Assembly: GCF_024204685.1 (NCBI RefSeq)
Contig: NZ_CP100350.1
Coordinates: 744,001-808,000, forward strand
Length of the DNA: 64,000 nt
Direction of reading: 5' to 3'
Source of the DNA: Gilvimarinus sp. DA14
GTDB lineage: Bacteria > Pseudomonadota > Gammaproteobacteria > Pseudomonadales > Cellvibrionaceae
The notes below the pieces were generated by a model. That model was given only the letters and a program-made list of their open reading frames with translations, was not told where the DNA came from and did not search any database. Both the position numbers and the translations under genes were made by a program. Positions 36,855 through 46,195 of this stretch are shown in pieces (the first letter of the stretch is position 1; the number at the start of each line of letters is the position of its first letter).

Positions 36855-38864
36855 ATGCTCAGTAAAGACGCGCTGTCGCAGCTATCGCAATTAAAATCTA
36901 ATATTGTCTCTAATAAAGAATATGCCGAAGGTGTAGTCAGGCCTACAGCCAAACGTTTTGGCTTTGTCCGCCTAGACGACGGCCGCGACGCCTTTCTTGA
37001 CCCAGACCAGATGCTGCGCGTGCTGCCGGGTGATCGGGTAAAAATTAGCCTGACTGAAAACAGCAAAAAGCAACTCGAAGCAACGCTCGAGTCATTGTTG
37101 GAGTCCAGCTTGAGCACCTTTGTCGGTCGCTACGTACGCAAAGGCCCCGCGCATTTTGTCGAGCCTGACCTCCCCCCCTTTAGCCGCTGGCTGTTTATCC
37201 CACCACAAGAGCGCACCAACTGCAGTGAGGGCGATTTAGTGCAATGCGAGCTGATTCGCCACCCATTTAAGCACGAAGGTAAAGCGCAGATTCGGGTTAT
37301 CAATCGGATTGGCAAACCCGAAGAACCCGGCATTGAAGGCCGCTATATTTGCGCCAAGTTCCAGCTTCCCGGCGAATGGAGCGAAGCGGCTGCAGCCCAG
37401 GCGGCAACCATCAAGCCAGACGCATTGCAGGGACTGGAGCGCGAAGATCTGAGCGATATTCCATTTGTTACGATCGATTCGGAGTTCACTCGGGACATGG
37501 ACGACGCCCTCTACGCCGAAAAGACCGCTAACGGCTGGCGGCTGATTTCCGCCATTGCCGACCCCAGCAGTCTGATTGAGCTGGGCAGCCCGCTGGAGCA
37601 GACAGCGCAAGAGCGGGTCAGCACGCTGTACCTGCTGGGCCATCCGATCACCATGTTGCCCACTGAACTCTCGCACGAGACTTTTTCGCTGATTCCAGAC
37701 GCCGAGCGCCCAGCTGTTATCTGCACAATGGACATCAACTCCGACGGCAGCATCGAACACTACACTTTTAATACGGCAAACATTAAATCTCATCACAAGC
37801 TCAGCTATCAAAACGTTAGCGAACTGCTTGACGACAGTGGCGATACCCTAGAGCAGGAGTTGCCCGCAACGATCATCGCCAGCCTGCGGGCTCTGGCTGA
37901 CTGCGCTAAAGCGAGATTAAACTACCGCCAGGAAAATGCCCTGGTGATGGAAGACCGCGCCGACTATCAGTACTGGCTTAATGACAATAAAAAGATTGAG
38001 CGCATCGAAAAGCGTCTGCGTAATACTGCGCAGAAAGTCGTCGAAGAAGCCATGCTGGCAACCAATATCTGTGCGGGCGAACTTTTCAATACGCATCCCA
38101 ATAGCGCCTATTATTCCGGCCACATCGGCTTTCGCCCCGAACGCCTGGACGATGTAAAGGCACTGGTGGCAGAAGTGTTGCCCGAGCTGTCGGAGTTAGA
38201 CTTTACCCAACTAGAAAACTTTCAGCGCCTGTTTAAAACTCTGCGCCAAAACGCCGTGCACTCGCAAGATCAGGCGCGGCTGCTGTCGCTGTTGCAACGC
38301 ATGCAACAAGCTGGAAGCCTGACTACCCAACCGGTGGGCCACTTCGGCCTTGGCTTTAATTCCTATGCCACGGTTACCTCACCGATTCGCCGCTACCAGG
38401 ATTTGCACAATCACATGGTGCTAAAAGCCATTTTGCGAGGCGAAACACCGCAGCAAACGAATGAAGAACAGGCAATAGCACTGCAAGAGACTCTCAGCAT
38501 CGGCCGCCAGGCCAGTCGCACCCTTGAGCAATGGCTTTTGTGCCAATACCTGAGCGAACACTTGGGTACTGTACAGTTTGGCACCATTACCGGTGTCAGC
38601 GCCCGGGGCATTAGCGTGCGCTTAGAAGAGGTAGGTACCGATGGTTTTGTCCAGCTGGCAGAAAAAGGCCAGCCCAAACCTAAGTTCGATAGCCGCCGAC
38701 TCAGTCTGGTAACCGACACTGCTGAGTTTTTCCTGGACCAAACGGTCGCGGTAAAAATTAAAGATGTCGACGTAAACAGCCGTCGTATCAGTCTCGAACT
38801 GGTCGACCCGGCCATGGCCGAACGACTGCAAGCGTTTGACAAACAAGAGCAAACAACTCAGTAA
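36855..38864 (+). CDS. rnb: Exoribonuclease II
   Basis: RNase II degrades single-stranded RNA 3' to 5'. I prefer the ATG at 36855 (MLSKDALSQLSQLKSN, 669 aa); an ATG at 36777 would add 26 residues of uncertain value, and neither has a good ribosome site. Order: cold-shock-like domains (about 20-160), catalytic RNB domain with the acidic cluster IDSEFTRDMDDALYAEK, FGLGFNSYATVTSPIRRYQD near 510, and a C-terminal S1 domain (about 575-655). Length matches RNase II rather than RNase R. The next gene follows at six bases. Confidence 0.92.
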   Translation: MLSKDALSQLSQLKSNIVSNKEYAEGVVRPTAKRFGFVRLDDGRDAFLDPDQMLRVLPGDRVKISLTENSKKQLEATLESLLESSLSTFVGRYVRKGPAHFVEPDLPPFSRWLFIPPQERTNCSEGDLVQCELIRHPFKHEGKAQIRVINRIGKPEEPGIEGRYICAKFQLPGEWSEAAAAQAATIKPDALQGLEREDLSDIPFVTIDSEFTRDMDDALYAEKTANGWRLISAIADPSSLIELGSPLEQTAQERVSTLYLLGHPITMLPTELSHETFSLIPDAERPAVICTMDINSDGSIEHYTFNTANIKSHHKLSYQNVSELLDDSGDTLEQELPATIIASLRALADCAKARLNYRQENALVMEDRADYQYWLNDNKKIERIEKRLRNTAQKVVEEAMLATNICAGELFNTHPNSAYYSGHIGFRPERLDDVKALVAEVLPELSELDFTQLENFQRLFKTLRQNAVHSQDQARLLSLLQRMQQAGSLTTQPVGHFGLGFNSYATVTSPIRRYQDLHNHMVLKAILRGETPQQTNEEQAIALQETLSIGRQASRTLEQWLLCQYLSEHLGTVQFGTITGVSARGISVRLEEVGTDGFVQLAEKGQPKPKFDSRRLSLVTDTAEFFLDQTVAVKIKDVDVNSRRISLELVDPAMAERLQAFDKQEQTTQ

Positions 38865-38870
38865 TTGGGC

Positions 38871-39329
38871 ATGGCATACTGGCTGTTTAAATCGGAACCC
38901 GACTGCTACAGTATTGACGACCTTGCGCGTGAGCCAAAGCAAACCGCGCGTTGGGACGGCATTCGCAATTATCAGGCACGCAATTTATTGCGCGATAAAG
39001 TAGCGCTGGGCGATGAGGTGTTTTTCTATCACAGCCGCTGCAAACACATAGGGATTGTGGGAACGGCAAGCGTGGTTAAAACCGCTTACCCGGACCCACA
39101 ACAGTATCTGCCCGAAAGCCCCTACTTTGACCCTAAAGCAACCCCCGACCAACCGCGCTGGTTTTGTGTGGACATTACATTAGATCAGCGGTTCAAGACG
39201 CCGGTGTTGTTATCCACCATCAAAGAGATTCAGCAGCTCGAAGAGATGATTCTTTTAAAGCAGGGACGGCTATCGATACAGCCGGTAACCCAAGAACAAT
39301 GGCAGACCATTGTTGAACTGAGCCGCTAG
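38871..39329 (+). CDS. EVE domain protein
   Basis: A 152-residue protein that is essentially one EVE domain (PUA-like fold): YWLFKSEPDCYSIDDL, the aromatic WDGIRNYQARNLLRD, VFFYHSRCKHIGIVG and WFCVDITLDQRF. EVE proteins are related to YTH domains and are thought to bind modified bases in RNA or DNA; the ligand is unknown. I use the ATG at 38871; a TTG at 38865 directly after the rnb stop is also open. Probably co-transcribed with rnb. Confidence 0.9.
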   Translation: MAYWLFKSEPDCYSIDDLAREPKQTARWDGIRNYQARNLLRDKVALGDEVFFYHSRCKHIGIVGTASVVKTAYPDPQQYLPESPYFDPKATPDQPRWFCVDITLDQRFKTPVLLSTIKEIQQLEEMILLKQGRLSIQPVTQEQWQTIVELSR

Positions 39330-39349
39330 TCGTTCTAAAGCTCCATAAC

Positions 39350-39377
39350 AAAACGCCGGCAATTGCCGGCGTTTTTT
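39350..39377. terminator. Bidirectional intrinsic terminator
   Basis: AAACGCCGGCAA and TTGCCGGCGTTT form a perfect 12-bp palindrome followed by a T run on the plus strand and with A residues on the left for the minus strand. It lies between the convergent EVE gene and the pectinesterase gene. Confidence 0.9.
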
Positions 39378-39395
39378 CGTACCAAGCATGAACGG

Positions 39396-41966
39396 CTAAG
39401 GTTCAGGGTTCCAACCTTCACCACCGTTGTAACCGGCAAACACCGAAGCACGATCCATAAAAGGCGCAGCCTCACCGGCACTCAACACATAACCGAATTC
39501 CCGGCTGCTCAAATCTAACGGCACACCATCCAAATCTGTGCTGCCGTACTCACGCCAGCCAGACTCTGCACTGGCAACAACCGGATTAGGTGCGGGCTGG
39601 CTGTTAATACCCTCTCCAGCCCAGCCGATAGCATTGATATGGCTGTCCATTGCGCAATTAATAAAAGTGACATTGTCAAAGTAATCGGCGCTGCCACCAC
39701 TGCGAGCCAAGTAAGATGCGCCGGCAGGAATCACATTGCCGCTCGGCCCTGGCCCCTGAGTTAAACGCGAGTTTAAAAACACAAAGCCCGGATCGGTGAT
39801 GTTTTGCGTGCGAGCCTGTAACACGTAGCCGCCGTTCGAGCTGCTTTTCGAGTCACCCAGCGAGCGAATCTCACTGTTTTCAAACAGTGACGCCACACTG
39901 TAACCCCAGATAAAGTCCACATTACCGGCTACTAAGGTGTCGTAAAACCAGGTATACCCTTTCAACAACAGCGTGTCTTGCTCGCTGATGAAATTCGCAT
40001 TTTTTGCGATCAAACGATAGCTGCTGTTGAAGTAAATGGTTTCAGCCTGGTTCGAAGCATCATCCACACGCAGGTGATCATTTTTCAGCGTTAGGGTATC
40101 CAGCACTAAATTGTCGGCCCCTTCAACCAAGAACACACTGCGACCACCACCCGGTGTACCCGGCCCTGGTGCTGCACTGCCGCCAGAACCACCGTTGAAC
40201 GACTCGTAATTATCGTAGTGAATAACCACACCATCGCGGCTTTCGCCCTTAATGGTCAGATTGTTTTTATTACGCAAAAACAACATCTCTTGATAAGAGC
40301 CGTTTTTCACCGTAATCACCGCCGCGTCATCTTTACCCACGTCCGCCATCATGTAGTTAAGCGCGCCTTGCACTGAACGGAAATCAGCGGCGCCATCGTC
40401 ATCGACAATCACCTCGGTTCCCGTCGGCTTTTCAGCTTTAGTGCTAAAACTCCAACCCGCCGTTTCGCCTAAACCGGCAAACGCTTTGCCGTTCAAGGTT
40501 GCGTTCACAACGCCGTCACCAATGGCCACATAATAATCCGCCCCATACTCCAGTACTCCCGTATGCGGCTGAATGTGCAAGGTGTTGCCGTCAATCATAA
40601 AGGGCTGATAGTACACACTGCGCACCCGATCCTGACCGGGGTAACCGATGTGATTGATCTCTGGCCCCAGATTAATAACGTCCACCAGCGCATTGTCGCT
40701 GCTACGGAATATCCGCACAGATCCGATATCACCCAGTTGCGGAGTATCGTCAAAGGTAATTGAAAGCGGCTGATCAATATGCACATCGGTCGCTGCGACA
40801 GCCGGCATTACTTTATTGGCCAGGTCACCGTAGGTCTCACTGGGCATAGTAAAGCCTTCAGCCACAACCACATCAATGCTGCGCGTAATGCTGCCATCAG
40901 AGCCACTGGTAAAAGTAATACTCGCCTCACCTTGGGCGAGCGGCGTCAGGCTTACCAAATTACCGTCGGTGCTCACGCTCACCACCGCTGGATCGGACGA
41001 CTCGACGCTAAAAGTATCAGCCGTGACACCGTCATCCTGTAGCGCTGCGACCGTAACCTGTAACGGAGAGTTACCGGCTTCTACTTCCCATGTGGGCTCT
41101 GCATAATCAATGGTGAGCTGTACAGGTTTGACCGCTGGGTCGCCGACCTTTATGTCGTCGATTTCAAACGAGCGGTTGTAGGTATAAAGACCAATCAGGC
41201 CTTTTTCTCCGTACAGGTTTTCTTCGCTGGTGCCGAGCTTCTCACCGTTTAAATAAACACTCAAAGCATCGCCAATCAACTCAAAACGCACGGTATACCA
41301 AACGCCATCCGTCTCGCCCGCTTCACCCAGTAAAATTGGTTTGCCTGCCTGCACCGGGCGCGAAATAGAGCCGGCTTCACTTTTGGCAACTTCAACCTTG
41401 GTGCTGCTGGAAGAGTTTTGCACATTCAAACCACCGGCATACCAATTTCCAGGGCTGTCGTAACGCGCCATCATGTAAAGAAATTTACTCGCGGTATTGC
41501 TGTTTTGCCGTGGGCGAATGCGCGCCTCAACAAAATAATCTGCTGACGGGACATCGGCGAATGCCTCTGGAGTTACCAGTAACAACTCCCCGTCTACTTT
41601 ATTCGGCCCCGCGGTAGCGGCGGTATAGCGCAGAACATTGTTGCCATTATCGTCAAGAATATCGAACTCACCGGTCGCACCTTCGGTGTTTTCAGGGCTT
41701 GCCAGAATATTCCAGCGCGACAAATCACCCGAGGCAAAATCTTCACAGAAGTAAAGGCCGGTTTCCGGGCACACAAAAGGCCCACTCGGGACTTCAGGCT
41801 CGGGTTCGGGTTCGGGTTCGGGTTCGGGTTCGGGTTCGGGTTCGGGAGTAGAGTCTTGCTCGGAGGGTACTTTGATAACAATAGGGTCATCGTCATCACT
41901 GTCACTGCCACATCCGGCCAGACTGCCCATAAGCACCACCGCCGACACCAATAGCATTCTATTCAT
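39396..41966 (-). CDS. Modular pectinesterase lipoprotein
   Basis: A surface lipoprotein that should demethylate pectin (carbohydrate esterase family 8). The 856-residue precursor has a lipobox LAGC (Cys19), an acidic stretch, a Pro-Glu linker of about nine repeats (about 40-60), a concanavalin/LamG-like domain (about 65-275), a bacterial Ig-like domain (about 280-370), a second Ig-like segment (about 385-515) and the pectinesterase beta-helix (about 525-850). Catalytic-type Asp residues are in SEQDTLLLKG and GNVDFIWG; QARTQN and YLARSGG match the arginine-containing strands. The residues after Cys19 (Gly-Ser) predict the outer membrane. It stands alone, with no other pectin gene nearby. Confidence 0.92.
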   Translation of the reverse strand: MNRMLLVSAVVLMGSLAGCGSDSDDDDPIVIKVPSEQDSTPEPEPEPEPEPEPEPEPEVPSGPFVCPETGLYFCEDFASGDLSRWNILASPENTEGATGEFDILDDNGNNVLRYTAATAGPNKVDGELLLVTPEAFADVPSADYFVEARIRPRQNSNTASKFLYMMARYDSPGNWYAGGLNVQNSSSSTKVEVAKSEAGSISRPVQAGKPILLGEAGETDGVWYTVRFELIGDALSVYLNGEKLGTSEENLYGEKGLIGLYTYNRSFEIDDIKVGDPAVKPVQLTIDYAEPTWEVEAGNSPLQVTVAALQDDGVTADTFSVESSDPAVVSVSTDGNLVSLTPLAQGEASITFTSGSDGSITRSIDVVVAEGFTMPSETYGDLANKVMPAVAATDVHIDQPLSITFDDTPQLGDIGSVRIFRSSDNALVDVINLGPEINHIGYPGQDRVRSVYYQPFMIDGNTLHIQPHTGVLEYGADYYVAIGDGVVNATLNGKAFAGLGETAGWSFSTKAEKPTGTEVIVDDDGAADFRSVQGALNYMMADVGKDDAAVITVKNGSYQEMLFLRNKNNLTIKGESRDGVVIHYDNYESFNGGSGGSAAPGPGTPGGGRSVFLVEGADNLVLDTLTLKNDHLRVDDASNQAETIYFNSSYRLIAKNANFISEQDTLLLKGYTWFYDTLVAGNVDFIWGYSVASLFENSEIRSLGDSKSSSNGGYVLQARTQNITDPGFVFLNSRLTQGPGPSGNVIPAGASYLARSGGSADYFDNVTFINCAMDSHINAIGWAGEGINSQPAPNPVVASAESGWREYGSTDLDGVPLDLSSREFGYVLSAGEAAPFMDRASVFAGYNGGEGWNPEP
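41799..41846. repeat. Hexanucleotide repeat encoding the Pro-Glu linker
   Basis: About eight head-to-tail copies of the six-base unit cgggtt (plus-strand reading) inside the pectinesterase gene. The unit is two codons long, so copy-number change would alter linker length without a frameshift. Confidence 0.92.
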
Positions 41967-42306
41967 ACGCTGTTCCTTATTATTGTGTGATTATTATTTG
42001 CCCACGCAATACCGCGTTGACCACAAGCCGTTATTTGGCCTTACCAACTATACGACACAGTCATACCAAAAACAATCGTATGATAAATTCATCTTGGCAC
42101 ACCTAAGAAGATTCTTGTAGATAATCGCTTAAGTCACTGTAAAAGCTACAATTTCATCTTATTTCTCTGGATAAAACATGATCTAAGTGTCGATTCTAAA
42201 AGCACTTACGTGACCGAATACACAAACCAAACCGGGAACTGCCCCCCTGGCCCACAGATTGCTCTATAGTTCGCAACCCAATTTTAAGCGACTAAGGAGT
42301 CACACA
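41967..42306. other. Divergent intergenic region, pectinesterase / outer-membrane protein
   Basis: This 340-base AT-rich gap holds no credible gene. It must contain promoters for both flanking genes. TCATAC and GTATGA at about 42060-42083 form an inverted repeat with an 11-base spacer and could be a regulator site; nothing identifies the regulator. AAGGAG before 42307 is the ribosome site of the next gene. Confidence 0.5.
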
Positions 42307-42885
42307 ATGGTCAAACCAATTCGTTGCATTGCCCTTTCTACCGCCGCCCTACTCAGCTTGGGCGCCCACAGCACCCAGGCTCAATCGGCTAACGGTGCGT
42401 CGGTCAGCTACACCTACGGTGGCCTGGAATATGTGGAACAGAATCTGGACGATTATGATTGCAATCAAGACGGCCTGAGCGCCTACGGCAGCTACGCTAT
42501 TGATGGCCCCTGGTTCGCAGTGGGCAGCCTTACGGATGTTAGCGGTGATAAGAGCTGCGGCTCTACCACCATCCAGCTTGGCGCCGGCTATCACACCCTG
42601 CTAACACCCGGCTGGGACCTGTACGGCACCTTGAGCGCAGAGCGCACCGACCCAGATCACGGCGATAGCGACACTGGCTTGGTTGCCGCTATTGGCGCGC
42701 GCGGCTGGATGTTTCAGCAACTGGAAGGCAAAGCCGAAATCGCGCACCACACGGTGTTTGATGACACTACTGAACTGAACCTGGGCGCCAACTATTGGTT
42801 TACCAAGGCTATTGCTGGCACTTTGGACACCAGCTTCTCAGACGAAGGCGAATCTATTGCCCTGGGCGCACGAATGAACTTTTAG
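42307..42885 (+). CDS. Small outer-membrane beta-barrel-like protein
   Basis: A 192-residue precursor with a signal peptide (hydrophobic IALSTAALLSLGA, cut near TQA-QSA) and alternating beta-strand pattern with many Gly and aromatic residues, ending in Phe (SIALGARMNF), the usual C-terminal signal for outer-membrane barrels. Two cysteines (about 54 and 80 of the precursor) might pair. The ATG at 42307 follows AAGGAG; a TTG further upstream is less likely. No specific family recognised. Confidence 0.7.
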   Translation: MVKPIRCIALSTAALLSLGAHSTQAQSANGASVSYTYGGLEYVEQNLDDYDCNQDGLSAYGSYAIDGPWFAVGSLTDVSGDKSCGSTTIQLGAGYHTLLTPGWDLYGTLSAERTDPDHGDSDTGLVAAIGARGWMFQQLEGKAEIAHHTVFDDTTELNLGANYWFTKAIAGTLDTSFSDEGESIALGARMNF

Positions 42886-42932
42886 TACGCTGCCGGCAAA
42901 GCTACAATAGTGGCTTTGCCGGAACCCTTCCC

Positions 42933-43769
42933 ATGGCCCAAATTGGACAGTTCGCCCGCCTTCCTATTGTTAAACTTGTCGATTTCGGCGCTTATCTCGA
43001 CGGCGCAGAACTGGGCAACATCCTACTACCCAAGCGCTATCTCAATGATGAGCAGGGCTTGGGCAGCGAGATGGATGTTTTTATTCACCTGGACAGCAAT
43101 GACATACCCGTCGCCACCACCCTAAAGCCCCGCGCCTGTGTCGGCGAAGCGGCGTACCTGCCCGTTGTGGACATTAACGATGCCGGGGCGTTTATGGACT
43201 GGGGGCTGCCCAAACATTTGCTGGTACCTTTTAACGAACAGCACAAACGCTTTGAACTTGGCCGCTCCTACGTGGTGACATTGTTTCTCGACCCCTACAG
43301 CCAGCGCATCGCCGCTTCCTCTAAGCTCAACAAACACCTGGACGAAACCAGCCGCCAGCTCAAAGTTAATCAGGCGGTAGATTTACTCATCTGCGGCAAA
43401 AGCGATATGGGGTACAAGGCGATTATTGACAATCAATATCTGGGGCTTATTTTTCGCGACGATGCCTTTCGCCCCTTAAGCTATGGAGAAAGCACCCGTG
43501 GCTATATAAAAAACATCCGCCGCGATGGAAAGATTGATGTAAGCCTGCAAGCACTGGGAGATAAAGGTCGCGATCGCTTGCAGCAAAAAATTCTCGATCA
43601 CCTCAGCGCCAATGGTGGTCGCAGCGAGTTAAACGATCGCGCGCAACCGGATGATATTTACCGCGAGTTTAACGTCAGTAAAGGCGCTTATAAAAAAGCC
43701 TTGGGCGCACTTTACAAGCAGCGCCTGATAAGCATTGATCCCGACGAAATTCGTTTGAACAATTCTTGA
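42933..43769 (+). CDS. S1 RNA-binding protein, CvfB/YitL-like
   Basis: A 278-residue protein starting MAQIGQFARLPIVKLVDFGA, with repeated S1-type modules (about 1-65, 70-135 with AFMDWGLPKHLLVP, and 145-210) and a C-terminal winged-helix-like part (about 225-278; DIYREFNVSKGAYKKALGAL). This is the architecture of CvfB, an RNA-binding regulator in firmicutes; its role in gammaproteobacteria is unclear. A TACAAT at 42903-42908 may be its -10 box. The gene starts 47 bases after the outer-membrane protein gene. Confidence 0.85.
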   Translation: MAQIGQFARLPIVKLVDFGAYLDGAELGNILLPKRYLNDEQGLGSEMDVFIHLDSNDIPVATTLKPRACVGEAAYLPVVDINDAGAFMDWGLPKHLLVPFNEQHKRFELGRSYVVTLFLDPYSQRIAASSKLNKHLDETSRQLKVNQAVDLLICGKSDMGYKAIIDNQYLGLIFRDDAFRPLSYGESTRGYIKNIRRDGKIDVSLQALGDKGRDRLQQKILDHLSANGGRSELNDRAQPDDIYREFNVSKGAYKKALGALYKQRLISIDPDEIRLNNS

Positions 43770-44165
43770 ACCGTCTGGGCGGCGCGCTGGCAACAAGGAG
43801 CTGGCGCGCTGTAACTTAGCCTCATCATAAGAAGCCATAGTTCAAAGTCGAAAAAACTATAAAAATAACGTCATTCTACGTCGCCACTCTTCTCGCTTGA
43901 CACGCGAATGCAACACGCCAACTTTAGTATCTCTGCCCTCGCACTCGAGAACCCACAGGGTCGTTGGGTAGCTGAAGACGATAAGAAGCTCTGCACCAAG
44001 GGTTGGATATTGCGCAAGACAAAACGTTTGAATCTAACCAAACCCGGCTCTTATATGTTTATTAGAGTTTCAAGCCTTATGTAATAGCGCGTAATAGTAA
44101 GGCTGACTAAGTCATCGCTAGGGTTAGTTTTTAGTAGCGCCGCGAAGAACCGAAGGAATGGGATA
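43770..44165. other. Intergenic region before the VapA-like gene
   Basis: No credible gene in 396 bases on either strand. GGCGCGCTGGC and CTGGCGCGCTG occur close together just after the CvfB-like stop without forming a convincing terminator. A TTGACA occurs near 43897 but has no good -10 partner. GAAGGA eight bases before 44166 is a good ribosome site for the next gene. Confidence 0.5.
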
Positions 44166-44630
44166 ATGACTGCAATTAACGAACAGCCAATCCGGCTCGC
44201 CACAGATTTCGCCAAACACTGTAAAGGCATGCTGGATGCGTCCGCGTTAAGCCGGGCAGTACAACTGTTAGAAAGTACCACTGAAAACCGTCTGCGCACG
44301 CAAACACCACTTGACGCCGAGGGCAGCCTTAGCAGTCTTATTTATTACATTAAGGTGAGATGCTGCGTTGCCGGCGGCCGCTGTTTTAGCGGTCGAGTAT
44401 GGGGGCAAGGACTCGCAAATAGCGGCACCCTTTGCGGAGATTTGTACCCCGCCGAAGGCTGCTCTCTCGACGATGTCTATTGCCGCACCTGCGAGTTTAC
44501 CTATACCGCCACACCTGCCTACACGGCGGTGTATTTTTTTGATTTCAATGAACTCTTATTGGGGCACTTTCAAGCCGGCGCGGTTGACAAGGTGTATTCC
44601 GCCGGCAAGGGAGAAGGCGGTTGGCGATAA
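44166..44630 (+). CDS. VapA-family (R. equi virulence-associated protein) domain protein
   Basis: The 154-residue product resembles, in its C-terminal two thirds (about 55-154), the beta-barrel domain of the Vap proteins of Rhodococcus equi: GTLCGDLY, then an FTYTATPAYTAVYFFD strand pair and LLGHFQAGAV, ending in a Gly-rich GKGEGGWR. In VapA/VapB the corresponding parts are a GxLWGxxY, a NATPxYLNxxFFD and an LLGHxQxGAV stretch. There is no signal peptide; the N-terminal 50 residues look helical. Eight cysteines (19, 66, 67, 73, 90, 99, 106, 109) are unusual. It is followed by a LuxR-type regulator. The resemblance is from memory, not a search. Confidence 0.65.
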   Translation: MTAINEQPIRLATDFAKHCKGMLDASALSRAVQLLESTTENRLRTQTPLDAEGSLSSLIYYIKVRCCVAGGRCFSGRVWGQGLANSGTLCGDLYPAEGCSLDDVYCRTCEFTYTATPAYTAVYFFDFNELLLGHFQAGAVDKVYSAGKGEGGWR

Positions 44631-44682
44631 TTCTCCACCTGAAACTTTACTACCGCTATTACTCATTAAGCATCTCGCTTGC

Positions 44683-44692
44683 TTGTTAACAA
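44683..44692. promoter_or_regulatory. GTTAAC-core palindrome before the LuxR-type gene
   Basis: TTGTTAACAA is a perfect 10-base palindrome 12 bases upstream of the regulator ATG. It shares its GTTAAC core and flanking CT/A pattern with the palindrome at 46196-46207. Confidence 0.4.
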
Positions 44693-44704
44693 AGTAAGAA
44701 CAAT

Positions 44705-45841
44705 ATGGAAACAGCCATGAACTCGAGTGACCTAGAGCTAATTGACCAAGTATATGCCGCCACCACTCGTGAGGGCTCGTTAAAAAATGCCACGCGAACA
44801 TTTCTCCAGCAACAAAACGATTTAGCCGGAGCAATACTTCATTACGATCCTATTAAAACCTGCACTCACCATTACGAGCCTGTAAGCCGAAATGCGGACC
44901 AGGAGGCGTTAATTCGCGCCCTACTCGACCAGCACATTAATAAGACTGGCCAACTCCGGGACCCTCTTATTCTCTCGGCGAGTCAAAAGCTCAAAGCCGG
45001 TGAGCTGCTGTTATCAGACGAGCTACTCTCCTACGATGAGTTCAGCCAAACTGACTATTACCAAACGGTGCTCAAGCCTCTGGGAGCGCGTCACTCTATG
45101 GGATGGGTTGCCTGGGGAACAGACCAGACCTGGCAAATATTCACCAGCTCCAGAGATGCCTGCGCGGGAAAATACGGCCGTGAAGAGCGCCACAGAGCAA
45201 AACTTTTTCAGCGCCATTTTGCGCGGGCTATGTACACGCTAGAGCTACTAAGCGAAACCCGTAACACCCAGCTGGTATTTGAACAGGCTATCGATAAAGT
45301 GCCACAGGCTTTGATGCTGGTGGATGAGCAACTAAATGTGTTGTTCCATAATGCGGCGACGCACCAGCTGCTAATGGCGGACAAATCTATTTCCATCATG
45401 GGCAATAAGCTTCGCCTTGGTACCAGCGCCCATGAAAAATCTCGTTTTGACAGCTGGTGGCAACTGCTTAACCATACCCGTATCAATGACGGAGCAAGGT
45501 TCAACCCGAGCGACGCCAGCAATATCTGGGAGCTAGAAGCGAGCCGCGTATCCAGCAGCCCGATCGGTAAATCAACCGGGCAACATTGGCTGCTGACGCT
45601 AAAACAACAGCCCACTAAGGGCGAGCGCCCCATCCCCTACCTGACCCAAAAATACGGTTTGAGCGAGGCCGAAGCCAAGGTGTGCTTCGCACTGTGCGAC
45701 ACGGGCGACGCCGTCTCTACCGCGCAAATCCTGGGTATAGCTGCCAACACCGCACGTATTCACCTCAAACATATCTTTAAAAAAACAGGCTATAAAAACC
45801 AGGTTCAGCTAGCGGTAAATATCACTGCCGAGACGACTTAG
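44705..45841 (+). CDS. LuxR-family transcriptional regulator
   Basis: A 378-residue protein with a C-terminal LuxR-type helix-turn-helix at about 316-374 (YGLSEAEAKVCFALCDTGD, ILGIAANTARIHLKHIFKKT). The N-terminal 190 residues are not assigned; about 195-300 looks PAS-like (VPQALMLVDEQLNVLFHNAA). It has no receiver domain and no clear acyl-homoserine-lactone domain. Start: ATG 44705 or 44717, the latter behind GGAAA. It lies 74 bases after the VapA-like gene and upstream of the fimbrial operon on the same strand, so control of either is plausible. Confidence 0.8.
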   Translation: METAMNSSDLELIDQVYAATTREGSLKNATRTFLQQQNDLAGAILHYDPIKTCTHHYEPVSRNADQEALIRALLDQHINKTGQLRDPLILSASQKLKAGELLLSDELLSYDEFSQTDYYQTVLKPLGARHSMGWVAWGTDQTWQIFTSSRDACAGKYGREERHRAKLFQRHFARAMYTLELLSETRNTQLVFEQAIDKVPQALMLVDEQLNVLFHNAATHQLLMADKSISIMGNKLRLGTSAHEKSRFDSWWQLLNHTRINDGARFNPSDASNIWELEASRVSSSPIGKSTGQHWLLTLKQQPTKGERPIPYLTQKYGLSEAEAKVCFALCDTGDAVSTAQILGIAANTARIHLKHIFKKTGYKNQVQLAVNITAETT

Positions 45842-46195
45842 CCCACTCAATTTAGCCCCCACTTATTAATCCCCCTCCCTCCAGTGACGAAGGCGCTCTT
45901 TTAGGTTTTCGTTGTTCTGGCTTCACCTCTGCAGGTCCTGACTCAACTCTAGATAAAAGCACAGCGCCGTAAAAAAACCTTGAGAAAAAGCAAATTTCTC
46001 CCCCTCAATAACCCATCTGGGTAATGCCCAAAAGATATAGATACTGGATACTAATTCCAAAAGCGAATTACCTATTGCAGATACAACAGTACTCAAAGCT
46101 CATAAACCTGCCAGCTCAATCCAGCTCGCAGGCGTAAACAACCAGCCTAAACAAGCGCGACGAGCGAGATCATTGCGCCCTGAGTGAAATACCGC

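Noticed and set aside
37236-37811. 191-residue open frame antisense to rnb
   Set aside because: It lies fully inside the conserved catalytic domain of RNase II and has no ribosome site or family resemblance.
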